This document shows, in pieces, positions 36,909 to 45,791 of a stretch of 64,000 nt of DNA (position 1 is its first letter; each line of letters opens with the position of its first letter). The translations under genes and the position numbers were made by a program. This DNA is from Desulforamulus aeronauticus DSM 10349 (GTDB lineage Bacteria > Bacillota > Desulfotomaculia > Desulfotomaculales > Desulfotomaculaceae). The stretch is taken from the NCBI RefSeq assembly GCF_900142375.1, contig NZ_FRAR01000006.1:62001-126000 (forward strand). The letters run 5' to 3'. Below the pieces are notes generated by a model, which saw nothing but the letters and a program-made list of their open reading frames with translations, did no database searches and was not told the DNA's origin.

Positions 36909-37287
36909 AAGAATGACACTCCTTCCTCACACATAAGTATTGTTACCGTAGAACTTTAAATTATTAGAATTGATTTTATAAGCACTACATACTACCTGCG
37001 AAGTGCTTTGGTTAGCAACTGAAAATTAATTCCCCATGTAAGTTGTTCTAGGAGAACCTATGTGAATATTTTAAAGTCCGAGTTAAATAAGTTATCCAGT
37101 GTTAATTATATCCAAAAAAACAAGCAGTTGTGTACAATATGTTCTCTTTGCAGAAAAAAATACTCTTAATTGAATAAGATCGTGACTTGCCCTTAGTACC
37201 CTTTCGCATTAGATAGTAAATGCGTAGTAACTAAACAAATTAGCTATCTACGCATTAGCTACAAAATTTATAACATTCTCAAACCCA
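36909..37287. other. AT-rich intergenic region with an inverted repeat
   Basis: No gene seen. AATGCGTAG (37219-37227) and CTACGCATT (37248-37256) form a 9-bp inverted repeat with a 20-base spacer, and CGCATTAG occurs at both 37205-37212 and 37251-37258. It lies behind the cytochrome b gene and may include its terminator, but no clear T-run follows. Confidence 0.4.
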
Positions 37288-37995
37288 TCAATCGCCGCAT
37301 TTAGGATGATGAAGTTTAATCCATTCTTTGGCTACCATGCCATGGGTAATAGTCCCAATTGTTCCAGGGTTAGCAAAGCTACCTAAATAAGCATGACCTA
37401 TCACTACCGCTATTAGCGTAACTGCTGAAACACCATGAATAATGGATGCCCATAACACTATGTGGACAGAGAATTGAGCTGGGTAAGTTAATAAATAGCC
37501 GGAAAATATGAGAAAAATGCTTAAAAAAGTAGTAAGCCAGAAAAAAAGTTTTTGTCCTGCGTTAAATTTGCCGGCGGGAACATGGATTTCTTTTTTGGTT
37601 AGATATCCCCCCATTACCTTAAGCCATTCCCAATCATATTTTTTAAAGGTATTATCTTTCATCCAGATTAGGATTGATACTACTGAAGAAAGGGCAAATA
37701 GTGCAGCAAAAAAAAGGTGGATATGTAAAAGAAATTGATAACTTAAACCAAGGGTATTGTAAACAGCAAAGGCTATACCAGTAATGGCTAAAATGATCGT
37801 GCTAGCCATTCTCAAAAAATGGGATGATATTTCTAGGAAATTAAATCTTTGTATTTCCGGCTTCAATTTACCTAAGCTTTTTGCATTAGGGCCAACTGCA
37901 ATATAATGAGCCACCGCTATTATAAGCGTCCCGACAGTTGCTATTACTATTAATAACCCAATATATTGGATATAAAGATTGTTTAGGCTAATCAT
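37288..37995 (-). CDS. membrane cytochrome b, formate dehydrogenase gamma-like
   Basis: 235-residue integral membrane protein with about five hydrophobic helices. Histidines placed as heme ligands occur in helices: VAHYIAV, ISSHFLRMA, LHIHLFF, SIIHGVSAV and VIGHAYLG. This resembles FdnI/FdoI-type b-heme subunits that exchange electrons with quinone. It starts one base after the stop of the hexaheme lipoprotein gene, so the pair probably forms one electron-transfer unit between the menaquinone pool and the outside face of the membrane. Specific partner oxidoreductase unknown. Confidence 0.8.
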   Translation of the reverse strand: MISLNNLYIQYIGLLIVIATVGTLIIAVAHYIAVGPNAKSLGKLKPEIQRFNFLEISSHFLRMASTIILAITGIAFAVYNTLGLSYQFLLHIHLFFAALFALSSVVSILIWMKDNTFKKYDWEWLKVMGGYLTKKEIHVPAGKFNAGQKLFFWLTTFLSIFLIFSGYLLTYPAQFSVHIVLWASIIHGVSAVTLIAVVIGHAYLGSFANPGTIGTITHGMVAKEWIKLHHPKCGD

Positions 37996-37996
37996 C

Positions 37997-39007
37997 TTAC
38001 TCCCCCCCTTTGGATGAGTTCTTGATTGTTTTAATAGCTTCAGGATTCGTTATTTCAATTTCTTTCGTTTCTGGATTATCCCCTAAATCTTCATATAGGA
38101 GTTTACCAAAACTATGGTCCCGGGTGAAATGACCGCGAAGATCTGTAGGGTTTTTCCACATAATTTCATCTTGATTAAATTCCTTACGTCCATGACAAGT
38201 AGCACAGTTTTCTTTAAAGGAGTCTTGTTTTAGCATATTCCCCTGTTTATTAGCGCTGTGGGGAGTATGACAACTTAAGCAATTTAAATAGCCGCTGGTG
38301 TAATGGTCCGAAACAAACCAATTTCGAACCCCGTAATGGGTATCTGCAATTAAAAAATTCCCATCTTTAGCCTGCTCTGGCTTGCCAAGAGTGTGACACG
38401 TAATACAGGCATTCTGATTAGCGATAATAGTTTCTGGTTTTTTTGTTTGGGCATGGACAGATCCAGGTCCGTGGCAGGTTTCACAACTTAGCCCGGCTTT
38501 AAGTCTTTTCGCTCCTACTCCTTTAGTGCTTAATCCGGGACTATGGCAATCTGCACAATTAGAATAACTTTTGGCAACCCATTCCTTTTCATTCCCATCT
38601 TTTATATCTATGGAGTGTAGCTCATAACCGGTATCCGTTTTCTCTAAAGCAGCTACTCTGTGAAAACCTGGAATTCCCTCTATCTTACTGACCACATAGT
38701 GATCCAACATTACTCCTAGGGAGTTTTTCAAATTTAATTTTGTACTTTGGAGATCTTCCCCCTCGGCACTAGCCCATATAGTGACATTTTGATCCCAGTT
38801 TACAGGATATTTATCTAAGCTTGTAAAAATTTTGGCGTGAGTTGTCATGTCATAGTGATTGGCAATATTTTGGTGGCAACTAATACAGGCATCCGAACCT
38901 ATATAGGAAGCATTTTCAATAATCTCCTTATCAGCAGCACATCCTGATACTATTAATAAACCAAAAACAATGATTACAGTTAGAAAAAAGGCCCCTTTTT
39001 GTTTCAT
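37997..39007 (-). CDS. hexaheme c-type cytochrome lipoprotein
   Basis: 336 residues. Signal peptide MKQKGAFFLTVIIVFGLLIV followed by lipobox SGC, so it should be lipid-anchored outside the membrane. Six CXXCH heme motifs: CISCH, CADCH, CETCH, CITCH, CLSCH and CATCH, plus scattered His residues for distal ligation. The fold resembles multiheme cytochromes of the NapC/DmsE/cytochrome c3-like families. I start at ATG 39007 (GGGAG six bases upstream); an in-frame extension to 39118 lacks signal-peptide character. Pairs with the cytochrome b gene. Electron acceptor cannot be named. Confidence 0.88.
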   Translation of the reverse strand: MKQKGAFFLTVIIVFGLLIVSGCAADKEIIENASYIGSDACISCHQNIANHYDMTTHAKIFTSLDKYPVNWDQNVTIWASAEGEDLQSTKLNLKNSLGVMLDHYVVSKIEGIPGFHRVAALEKTDTGYELHSIDIKDGNEKEWVAKSYSNCADCHSPGLSTKGVGAKRLKAGLSCETCHGPGSVHAQTKKPETIIANQNACITCHTLGKPEQAKDGNFLIADTHYGVRNWFVSDHYTSGYLNCLSCHTPHSANKQGNMLKQDSFKENCATCHGRKEFNQDEIMWKNPTDLRGHFTRDHSFGKLLYEDLGDNPETKEIEITNPEAIKTIKNSSKGGE

Positions 39008-39191
39008 ATTGTTCTCCCTTTCCGAGATAAAATTTTTCCATTTTAAAGATAATTTTGTAGTTAAATTTATTATAACCAGGAGTACCATTTTTATAGCTAA
39101 GTTCACTGGCACTGGCAAAGTTCTAGGAGTTTTAAAAAACCAAATATATTACATCCAAAAGTTTACTAATCATCTGTTAGAATCAGGGCAT

Positions 39192-39229
39192 AAAATATAG
39201 CGTCAATCCATGGATTGGCGCTATATTTT
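39192..39229 (+). terminator. bidirectional terminator
   Basis: An 18-bp stem (AAAATATAGCGTCAATCC with GGATTGGCGCTATATTTT, one G-T wobble) with a two-base tip; T-run TTTTT on the plus strand and TATATTTTA on the minus strand. It separates the cytochrome genes from the YabG-like gene. Confidence 0.75.
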
Positions 39230-39343
39230 TTAATTAACTTCTTTTGTTAACTCCTCCGCACTAAATACATAATAATTGATGGGACTGATGATCCCGGAAT
39301 TGCGCCAAGGCCTTGATACAAGTGGGAGCCTTAGTTTTTCTGT

Positions 39344-39416
39344 CTTAATAATAACTGTAAGGTTAGTATGGATAACACCATACCCTGTAACATGATCCTT
39401 TTCTGATGGAGCCAAA
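39344..39416. repeat. dispersed repeat AAGGTTAGTATGGATA, copy 1
   Basis: 39344-39374 matches 48077-48107 at 29 of 31 positions, and 39399-39416 matches 48119-48136 at 15 of 18, with a 13-base length difference between the two blocks. Copy 2 lies between the major pilin gene and pilD. Confidence 0.65.
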
Positions 39417-39461
39417 TTTAGTTGCATGTATGTCTTATACTTTAGCCAAAAAGTGTAAAGT

Positions 39462-39487
39462 AAAACCGCCCTGAGTTGGGCGGTTAG
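39462..39487 (-). terminator. terminator of the YabG-like gene
   Basis: Stem AACCGCCC with GGGCGGTT (39464-39471 and 39478-39485), loop TGAGTT, followed on the minus strand by TTTTACTTTACACTTTTT. It overlaps the stop codon. Confidence 0.75.
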
Positions 39488-39696
39488 TGAACAAAGTTTT
39501 GTGTTAAGGCAAATAGCTTTCTGGCCGATACCGGATTTAGCTCCTGTACCGACGCCTCTACTATCAGGTTCGGGTCTAAAAGGGCCAATATGGCTACCTT
39601 TTCCCCAGTTCGTTGATTTGTATAAAAACCCAATACACAAAATTGCATATCCTCTCCATAAATCTTTCGGGTTACAATATCTCCTATTTTCACCAC
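39484..39696 (-). CDS. stand-alone YabG N-terminal-like domain protein
   Basis: 70 residues. MVKIGDIVTRKIYGEDMQF followed by VLGFYTNQRTGEKVAILA and a LIVEASVQEL close resembles the first 55 residues of the sporulation protease YabG (IGDMVARKSYQMDVLFRI), a small beta-barrel-like segment, but the protease part is missing. The gene is complete in itself, with a good start and its own terminator, so it is not obviously a truncation. It may be a free nucleic-acid- or protein-binding barrel. Function unknown. Confidence 0.6.
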   Translation of the reverse strand: MVKIGDIVTRKIYGEDMQFCVLGFYTNQRTGEKVAILALLDPNLIVEASVQELNPVSARKLFALTQNFVH

Positions 39697-39817
39697 CCAT
39701 TACCCCCTAGACTCCTCGTATCCAACCCATACAGGTATAAGGCCTCCTAGCGTCATTCTTACCATAACATATGATGGGTGGTAAAAAGGTGTGTCTGGCC
39801 ACTTATCTGTAAATAGC

Positions 39818-39846
39818 AAAGCGACCCTTTGTTTGGGCCGCTTTTT
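39818..39846 (-). terminator. hairpin after tldD
   Basis: AAAGCG(A)CCC and GGG(C)CGCTTT arms around TTTGTTT; T-run is stronger on the plus strand (TTTTTATT) than on the minus strand (TTTGCTATTT), so termination of tldD is probable but not certain. Confidence 0.55.
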
Positions 39847-39860
39847 ATTCCTCTTCTCAG

Positions 39861-41294
39861 CTATATTCTCCTAATCCTCTTAATAGCAGGATTTTTATCA
39901 TCATCACCGTGGGCAGTTCCACCCACCACGATTTCCGGTATGTGCATGGTAGGTTGAGCATCGGAAACTGGTGCACCCTGCCCATCCTTACCGCAGGTAC
40001 CAATGGTAAAACCCAAATCAGATCCCACCATATCCACGATTTTTAATACTTCCGGTCCATTACCTGTCAGAGTAGCCCCCCGTACCATCGAACCGATTTC
40101 TCCATCCTTAATCAAATAACCCTCGGCTACATCGAAAACAAAGTCTCCGGTGGTCGTATTAACCTGGCCACCACCCATCTTCTGAACCAATAAGCCGCTT
40201 TTGGTCTCCCTGATAATCTTTTCAGGATCCATTTTCCCCGGAGCAATTAAGGTGTTGGCCATCCTTGGCAAAGGCTTGTGCTGATAGGATTCCCGACGGC
40301 CATGACCATTGGATTCTCTCCCCTCCTTAGTGGCAGTAAGATAATCGTAGAGATAATCTGTTAAGACCCCATTTTCGATCATCGTTACCTTGCGGGAGGG
40401 AACTCCCTCATCATCAAACCGGTAAGACCCATATTTATCCTGTAAGGTTGCATCATCCACCACTGTAACAAATTCAGAGGCCACTAATTGTCCCTTTTGA
40501 TCCGCATATACCGACAGATTCCGTTGGGTGAGGTCGGCCTCCAAACCATGTCCACAGGCCTCGTGCACCATGGTTCCCCCAGCCTCCCCGGCCATCACCA
40601 CCGGCATTTTACCTGCAGGGGCAGGTTTTGCTGTCAGCATTTGAACTGCTCTAGTTGCAGCCTGCTTGGCCACATCCTCTGGGTTTAGCCGATCAAACAA
40701 TTCAAAACCACAGAGACTACCTACAGCATCGTAACCTGTTTGGATGGTATCACCTTCTGCCGCCACCGCATTAACGATTAAACGGGTGCGAATTCTTTCA
40801 TCTTCTACAAAGGTTCCGTTACTATTGGCAATGATTACTCTTTGCACAGTATCACCGTAACCCACAATGACTTGTTTTATTTTTTGTGTATCTACTGCTC
40901 GAGCAGCTTTTTCTGCAGCCTTAACCACCGCTACCTTTTCTTCCGTTTTAATGTCTTCGGGACGTTTGGTAAACTGAAAGTCAACTACCGGTTTCACCGT
41001 AGTGAGGTCAATCGTAAAATCCTTTTTACCCCCCTTGGCAGCATGGCTGGCAATTTGGGCGGCTTCCAGCAAACCGGCTTTACTAATGTCATTGGTATAA
41101 GCATAGGCCGTGGCATCCCCGGATAACACTCGAATACCGGCACCTACATCAAGCCCCGAATTAACCCTTTCAATGCGTCCGGCTTCCATACCAACACCGG
41201 TTACTTGCTTGTTTTCCACAAAAACATCGGCGAAATCGCCGCCGTTTCCTAAAGCCATATCCAATACTTCTTTAAGGATTTGTTTATCTACCAA
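39861..41294 (-). CDS. tldD: TldD family metalloprotease
   Basis: Catalytic subunit of the TldD-TldE protease. The zinc motif HEACGHGLEAD (HExxxH) lies near residue 250, followed by FDDEGVPSRKVTMIENG and GREGRRES-type family segments (NGHGRRESYQHKPLPRM). 477 residues. I use TTG 41294 with AGGGGG seven bases upstream; an ATG at 41321 has no ribosome site. Its partner pmbA/tldE is 3 kb downstream. Confidence 0.94.
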   Translation of the reverse strand: MVDKQILKEVLDMALGNGGDFADVFVENKQVTGVGMEAGRIERVNSGLDVGAGIRVLSGDATAYAYTNDISKAGLLEAAQIASHAAKGGKKDFTIDLTTVKPVVDFQFTKRPEDIKTEEKVAVVKAAEKAARAVDTQKIKQVIVGYGDTVQRVIIANSNGTFVEDERIRTRLIVNAVAAEGDTIQTGYDAVGSLCGFELFDRLNPEDVAKQAATRAVQMLTAKPAPAGKMPVVMAGEAGGTMVHEACGHGLEADLTQRNLSVYADQKGQLVASEFVTVVDDATLQDKYGSYRFDDEGVPSRKVTMIENGVLTDYLYDYLTATKEGRESNGHGRRESYQHKPLPRMANTLIAPGKMDPEKIIRETKSGLLVQKMGGGQVNTTTGDFVFDVAEGYLIKDGEIGSMVRGATLTGNGPEVLKIVDMVGSDLGFTIGTCGKDGQGAPVSDAQPTMHIPEIVVGGTAHGDDDKNPAIKRIRRI

Positions 41295-41398
41295 ATCAAT
41301 ACCCCCTAACCAGAAAATCATGGTACTAGTTTAGCTCTTTTATCATTCTATTGTCTACTTTTCTATTCTTATTTATGCCAATATTATACTCTTTTCAG

Positions 41399-41429
41399 AA
41401 AAAAACCACGGCAAGCTATCCGTGGGTTT
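41399..41429 (-). terminator. terminator at the end of the pilus operon
   Basis: AAACCCACGG / CCGTGGTTT stem with an eight-base loop and TTTTTTTCTG on the minus strand. The stem begins inside the last codons of pilO. Confidence 0.8.
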
Positions 41430-42216
41430 CTTCCGATAAAGATACTTCTTCCATAATTATAGTATTTCCTTCCACTGGCTTAACCTCAAGATACGGAGAA
41501 ATTTGGCCTGGATACAAAAAGGGGTTTTCCCGTCCTACTGCCCACTGGCGAATCTCCTCCAGAGCCAACCGGGATTGTAGATCATGGGTGGAATAGGTCA
41601 TCAAGACAAAACTTGCTTCCACGCTCCCAGTTGCTAAATTAAAATTTTTTTCGGTATTGATCATTCCCATTGATATTCCTCCGGAATTGTCATTTTGCTT
41701 ATCGTTATCCGTTAGCTTTGGCTGGGTAATTTTTAAATCCCTAATTTCAACCGGATTAGGAAGTATCTTCTGCTGTTCCAAGTTTTTAAAATAACGTAGT
41801 ATATCCAGAAAATCCCCCCGCAGGACCATGCGAAAGGGAGCTTCGTAGTAATAGGTTTTATCCTGGATAGGCAAAGGTTTAAAGCCGATAAGTTCTATTT
41901 TTTCATGAATGGTTTCTAGGGCAAGTTTGACCATGCCCGCCCCATCAGAAACCTCTGTTTTAAACTGGTTTTCCACTTGGTTTAACTTTTTTTCAGATTG
42001 GTGGATCAGATGATCTTGATTGGTACCGGATTTAGTCAGAGCTTTCACTTGTATCAACTGCTGTGTTTGTTCCTCCAATTCTGCTTTCATCTCCTTATAG
42101 GCAGTAACCTGAGGTGTCAGGATAAATTGACTAAAGACAAACCCCAGCATAACTACCCCTACTACCGAGAGCATTATTTTTTCCCGTTTACTTAGAGTCT
42201 GCAGCATTCCTGTCAC
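41416..42216 (-). CDS. pilO: type IV pilus assembly protein PilO-like
   Basis: Inner-membrane alignment component. One N-terminal membrane helix (IMLSVVGVVMLGFVFSQFIL), a coiled coil (KEMKAELEEQTQQLIQVKAL) and a ferredoxin-like domain with FKPLPIQDKTYYYEAPFRM and the PilO-type LRYFKNLEQQKILPNPVEIR segment. 266 residues. Starts at GTG 42216 or ATG 42207, inside the pilN 3' end. Last gene of the long aro-pil transcript; no PilP or PilQ is present, as expected for a single-membrane cell. Confidence 0.85.
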   Translation of the reverse strand: MTGMLQTLSKREKIMLSVVGVVMLGFVFSQFILTPQVTAYKEMKAELEEQTQQLIQVKALTKSGTNQDHLIHQSEKKLNQVENQFKTEVSDGAGMVKLALETIHEKIELIGFKPLPIQDKTYYYEAPFRMVLRGDFLDILRYFKNLEQQKILPNPVEIRDLKITQPKLTDNDKQNDNSGGISMGMINTEKNFNLATGSVEASFVLMTYSTHDLQSRLALEEIRQWAVGRENPFLYPGQISPYLEVKPVEGNTIIMEEVSLSEETHG

Positions 42217-42868
42217 TCTCTTTCAGAACTGCAATGATCGTGAATGTAAAGGTACCATCCTCATCACTCACTTCCGTATTTTCTAATTGGACGGAGGAGA
42301 AATAAATAAGATTGGTTAAATGTTTTTGAAAAACTCCAATGGAAGGAGTGGTGCCGGATTTTCCCTCGATGATCATCACACTGGGTGGATTTGGTGTGAT
42401 GGTTTGTTCCGTAGGATTCCCAGTCACTGCTTGGGTGGTTTGATTAACCTCATTGCCTGGTTGGGCAGTGGTCACGGATTTTTGGGGAAGTTTCGTTTTG
42501 TCATCTACAATTTGTAAACCCGTCAACCAGAGATCCACAGGCATAGTTAGACTGATATCCTCCAGGGTGGACCCCCATACTCTTCTCGTCTCAATAATTC
42601 TCTGCAATGCTGCCGCAGTTTTTTCATTCTGTTCTTTTTTTACCGTCAGCTTCTGTACATTAGCAACCGCTACCTGGTACTGTGTCAGTTCTGTTTCTAC
42701 GTCTTGCAATTGCCGGCGAAGGTTATCGGCATTGTACAAAAATCTTCCATAGCCAAGCAGCATTATGCCGACCAGTACTGAACAAAGGGCACCCATGACC
42801 AGTCGACGCTTGTCCACCTTTTTCTGCCAGCCCATAAGTTCCGGGGGTAATAGATTAACTTTGTACAC
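42188..42868 (-). CDS. pilN: type IV pilus assembly protein PilN-like
   Basis: 226 residues beginning with the PilN signature MYKVNLLPPEL, the motif that binds PilM, then a membrane helix (LVMGALCSVLVGIMLLGYG), a coiled coil and a periplasm-facing type domain. GTG start with GGAGG nine bases upstream, overlapping the end of pilM by 14 bases. Confidence 0.9.
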   Translation of the reverse strand: MYKVNLLPPELMGWQKKVDKRRLVMGALCSVLVGIMLLGYGRFLYNADNLRRQLQDVETELTQYQVAVANVQKLTVKKEQNEKTAAALQRIIETRRVWGSTLEDISLTMPVDLWLTGLQIVDDKTKLPQKSVTTAQPGNEVNQTTQAVTGNPTEQTITPNPPSVMIIEGKSGTTPSIGVFQKHLTNLIYFSSVQLENTEVSDEDGTFTFTIIAVLKESDRNAADSK

Positions 42869-43997
42869 TTCTCACCACCTCCCGCAGGGCTAATCCCAAG
42901 GCCACTGTATAGGAGGGATCTAAGGTTTCGTTACGTCTGTCCTTCATCGGGATCATACTACTGCCAATCTTAATAGGCAGCCTTAATTCTTCGGCCAAAA
43001 GTAGATCAATGCCGGCAAAATTTGCGGTACCACCAGTAATCACAATCCTGCTAACTTCATCCTTTTCCTGATTGCTGAAAAACTCCAGTGATCTGCGAAC
43101 CTCTCGGACAAAATCACCAATTCCCTCTCCCAAAAACTCCTGCAGACCAGGGGTGTTATCGTTACCAACCGTCAGACGTTCCAGGTCGGTTTCAAAAGCT
43201 TGCCTAATGTCCCGCAGGTCCATCTGCAGATTTCGGGCTAAAGTATCAAAAATGGTCCGAGCACCTACGGGAAGCAGTCTGGTAAAAACAATTTTCCGAT
43301 TCTTAACCACAATCATCTGACTGCTGCTGTAACCCAAATCCAGCAAGGCGGTAACTTCTTTGGGAAAGTCTCTATTCATACCTACGAAAACCCGCCAGAT
43401 GGCAAAGGCGGACAAATCAACAGCGGCAAGCTGTAAGTTGGCGAAAGAAAAAGCACGGTGATAGAATTCCACCGTCTCTCGAGTAATGGCTGTCAGCAAA
43501 ATATGACTTTGTTTGTGTCCCTCCGGGTTCTGAGATCCCAGGTTGACATAATCCAGTACCAATTCATCTACCGGAATAGGGATATATTTTTCCGCTTCCC
43601 ATTTTATCGCTGTTACCAGTTCCTTAGCTGGCATTTCGGGCATGCGAATATGTCTGGTGATAATCTTAGCACCAATGGTAACGTTGATGGGACACCTTTT
43701 AACCGGGAGTTGATCTAGCAGCCTGGCCAACTCAGCCGCCAACATTTCCTCGGGAAAAGAATTCGACCCTAATTCCTGGGGAGTCTTAATGCTACCATAA
43801 TAATCAATTTGCACGTCTTTGCCGGATTTACTAATTTGAACTACTTTTAGGAAGCGGCTACCGATATCGATTCCCAAGGCATAATTTTTCTTGGTTAGGA
43901 AACTAATTAACGAGGATAAGCCACCTGTCTTTGACCCTGTCCCGACATTGTTTCCCCTATTAAGATGTGCTGATAGGCTGCGTACGTTTGCTTTCAC
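42855..43997 (-). CDS. pilM: type IV pilus assembly protein PilM
   Basis: Actin-like cytoplasmic ATP-binding protein that docks to PilN. Phosphate 1 motif ALGIDIGSRFLKVVQI, WEAEKYIPIPVDEL, phosphate 2 motif TALLDLGYSSSQM and the adenosine motif IVITGGTANFAGID. 380 residues. GTG start, two bases from the upstream stop. Confidence 0.92.
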   Translation of the reverse strand: MKANVRSLSAHLNRGNNVGTGSKTGGLSSLISFLTKKNYALGIDIGSRFLKVVQISKSGKDVQIDYYGSIKTPQELGSNSFPEEMLAAELARLLDQLPVKRCPINVTIGAKIITRHIRMPEMPAKELVTAIKWEAEKYIPIPVDELVLDYVNLGSQNPEGHKQSHILLTAITRETVEFYHRAFSFANLQLAAVDLSAFAIWRVFVGMNRDFPKEVTALLDLGYSSSQMIVVKNRKIVFTRLLPVGARTIFDTLARNLQMDLRDIRQAFETDLERLTVGNDNTPGLQEFLGEGIGDFVREVRRSLEFFSNQEKDEVSRIVITGGTANFAGIDLLLAEELRLPIKIGSSMIPMKDRRNETLDPSYTVALGLALREVVRSVQS

Positions 43998-43998
43998 C

Positions 43999-45780
43999 CT
44001 AGGATTCCTCTCTCATCACCGGATATTTTTCTTTGCGTATCACTGTAAAGGGAGGTTTTGCTTTATTAAAAAAGGGTAAATTCACCAAATCTGCATTATA
44101 ATGAAAGGTATGTAAGGCTGAAATATCTAAATCTCTATTTACAATAAGAGCACCCGTAACTATAGCCCCATAAATAGACATGTCGTTATTGGCATAAACC
44201 AAAGCTCGAATAGTAAAGGGGTTTTGTGTATCATACAGATTTCCTAAAATAACATTACCATTAGCAATTAACGCCATGCTATCGCTACTCTTTTCTGGTT
44301 GTAACTCCCCTGGCACATAGATATCCCCATCCACAACAATCACTACATTACCCCGGTAACGACCACTGACATATACTTTTGGTTTTAGGTAGGGTGACTC
44401 GATGATATAGATACCGCTCATTTGGGAAAGATCATATCGTTTATCAGTAGAGTCATCATTAATTTCTATTGCGGAATCATTAGGGCCCAAAAGTATTTTA
44501 TGATCCTCCGGGGTACGTTGACTATACCACGCAAGGTTCTTAATAAAGGATGGCAACTTTGCTGAAACATTCTTGTTTTGGGTTTCATAGGTAAACCTAT
44601 CTTTATATTCATAACTAAGATTAGGCGGAAAAACTCCCCTCACCACAGAGCCGTTAGTTTTTTGTACCACGCCGGATTTTGCAAAGACATAGCCCTTTAC
44701 TTCAGAACTATCTAAGTAAATACTATTGCCCAAAACATTTTGTTCAATAGTGGTGCCAGCCGCACGAATATCGCCTGCCGAATACAAGCTGCCATTGATT
44801 TTCTCTTGGTTTTTGTTTTGGGCGGTGTTATTAATTGTTAGGCCCAATTTCGATTTAATGCTACCGGTAGTGCTATCTTGAATATTGGCCATCCCGTTAG
44901 TTAGAATGCCCCCTGCCGTAGAGGACTGGATGGTAATATTTCCTTCGGAATTAATGCTGTTAACCGTGGAATTACTGATAACAGCACCGTTACGACAGGT
45001 TATATTCCCTGCCTTCGATCCATCTCTCTGCGAATCTTCTTGAATCGTAACGGCTCCTCCGCTGTAAATATCCCCGGCAGTTCCTTTTACGGCAACATCT
45101 CCGGCCGCTGTGACATGACCCACCACGGAGCATCTATCAATGCCAAACCCGTTATAAGCATCAATATCCACAAAACCGGTGGCAGAAGTAACCTTGCCAT
45201 TAACCTTAACTCCCCGCAATCTTGCATAACTGTCTGAATGTAGATTGCCCTTAATCAGAACTTGACTGATATCTGTGTAACCTTTTACCGTTATATCAGA
45301 ATTCATTGTAATACATTGCCCCGACAAATCCCCACTGTTAATAAGATTACCACCTACCCACACGCCTCGGGCAAAATCCATATCATTATTCAGTTGAATT
45401 ACGGCCTCCAAGTATTTGGTGATATTCCCCAACGTTCCTACAGATTTGAATCGATATTCCCTCGTTCCTATTTTCTCTACAGATACTTTGTAGGAACCAT
45501 CAGCAACATTTCCCAGGGCATACTCGGTAAGGGAAGAGGTGGAACTCATGCCATATAATTTATCCTGGGCAGTATTCAGCTCAGTGGTTGCTCGAGCCAG
45601 GGCATGTTCCAAACCGCTTGCCGCAATATAGTAGCACTGCAGTTGCTGTTGCCCCAGCACACCTGATTTTTTATTTTCGGTGGCAATGGAAAAGGCAGCG
45701 GTGCTAAGTAACACCGTAAAGGATATAACCATCATCAATAACAACATGGCATATCCTTGTTCATTCTTACTGATTGGCAT
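43999..45780 (-). CDS. PilX-like minor pilin-type protein with repetitive beta-rich domain
   Basis: Large (593 residues) class-III-like prepilin: N-terminal EQGYAMLLLMMVISFTVLLS helix without a classic Glu5 leader, then the PilX-like LQCYYIAASGLEHALARA. From about residue 125 to 370 it is a series of short Gly/Asn-rich repeats (GNLINSGDLSG, VKGYTDISQV, GNITCRNGAVISN, SEGNITIQSS) like a right-handed beta solenoid or bactofilin-type fold. ATG 45780 has AAGGGG seven bases upstream. Probably a pilus-tip or assembly protein; adhesion is a guess. Confidence 0.75.
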   Translation of the reverse strand: MPISKNEQGYAMLLLMMVISFTVLLSTAAFSIATENKKSGVLGQQQLQCYYIAASGLEHALARATTELNTAQDKLYGMSSTSSLTEYALGNVADGSYKVSVEKIGTREYRFKSVGTLGNITKYLEAVIQLNNDMDFARGVWVGGNLINSGDLSGQCITMNSDITVKGYTDISQVLIKGNLHSDSYARLRGVKVNGKVTSATGFVDIDAYNGFGIDRCSVVGHVTAAGDVAVKGTAGDIYSGGAVTIQEDSQRDGSKAGNITCRNGAVISNSTVNSINSEGNITIQSSTAGGILTNGMANIQDSTTGSIKSKLGLTINNTAQNKNQEKINGSLYSAGDIRAAGTTIEQNVLGNSIYLDSSEVKGYVFAKSGVVQKTNGSVVRGVFPPNLSYEYKDRFTYETQNKNVSAKLPSFIKNLAWYSQRTPEDHKILLGPNDSAIEINDDSTDKRYDLSQMSGIYIIESPYLKPKVYVSGRYRGNVVIVVDGDIYVPGELQPEKSSDSMALIANGNVILGNLYDTQNPFTIRALVYANNDMSIYGAIVTGALIVNRDLDISALHTFHYNADLVNLPFFNKAKPPFTVIRKEKYPVMREES

Positions 45781-45791
45781 AAGCAAACCCC

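Larger units (their letters stand above)
39008..39483. other. intergenic region holding two terminators and a dispersed repeat
   Basis: No gene supported. It contains the bidirectional terminator at 39192-39229, the dispersed repeat at 39344-39416 and the terminator of the YabG-like gene at 39464-39485. A 156-codon open frame across part of it on the minus strand overlaps the YabG-like gene and has no ribosome site or family likeness, so I do not call it. Confidence 0.6.

Noticed and set aside
39230-39700. 156-codon open frame overlapping the YabG-like gene
   Set aside because: It runs through a terminator hairpin and a dispersed repeat and shows no family likeness; the shorter frame has the recognisable domain.
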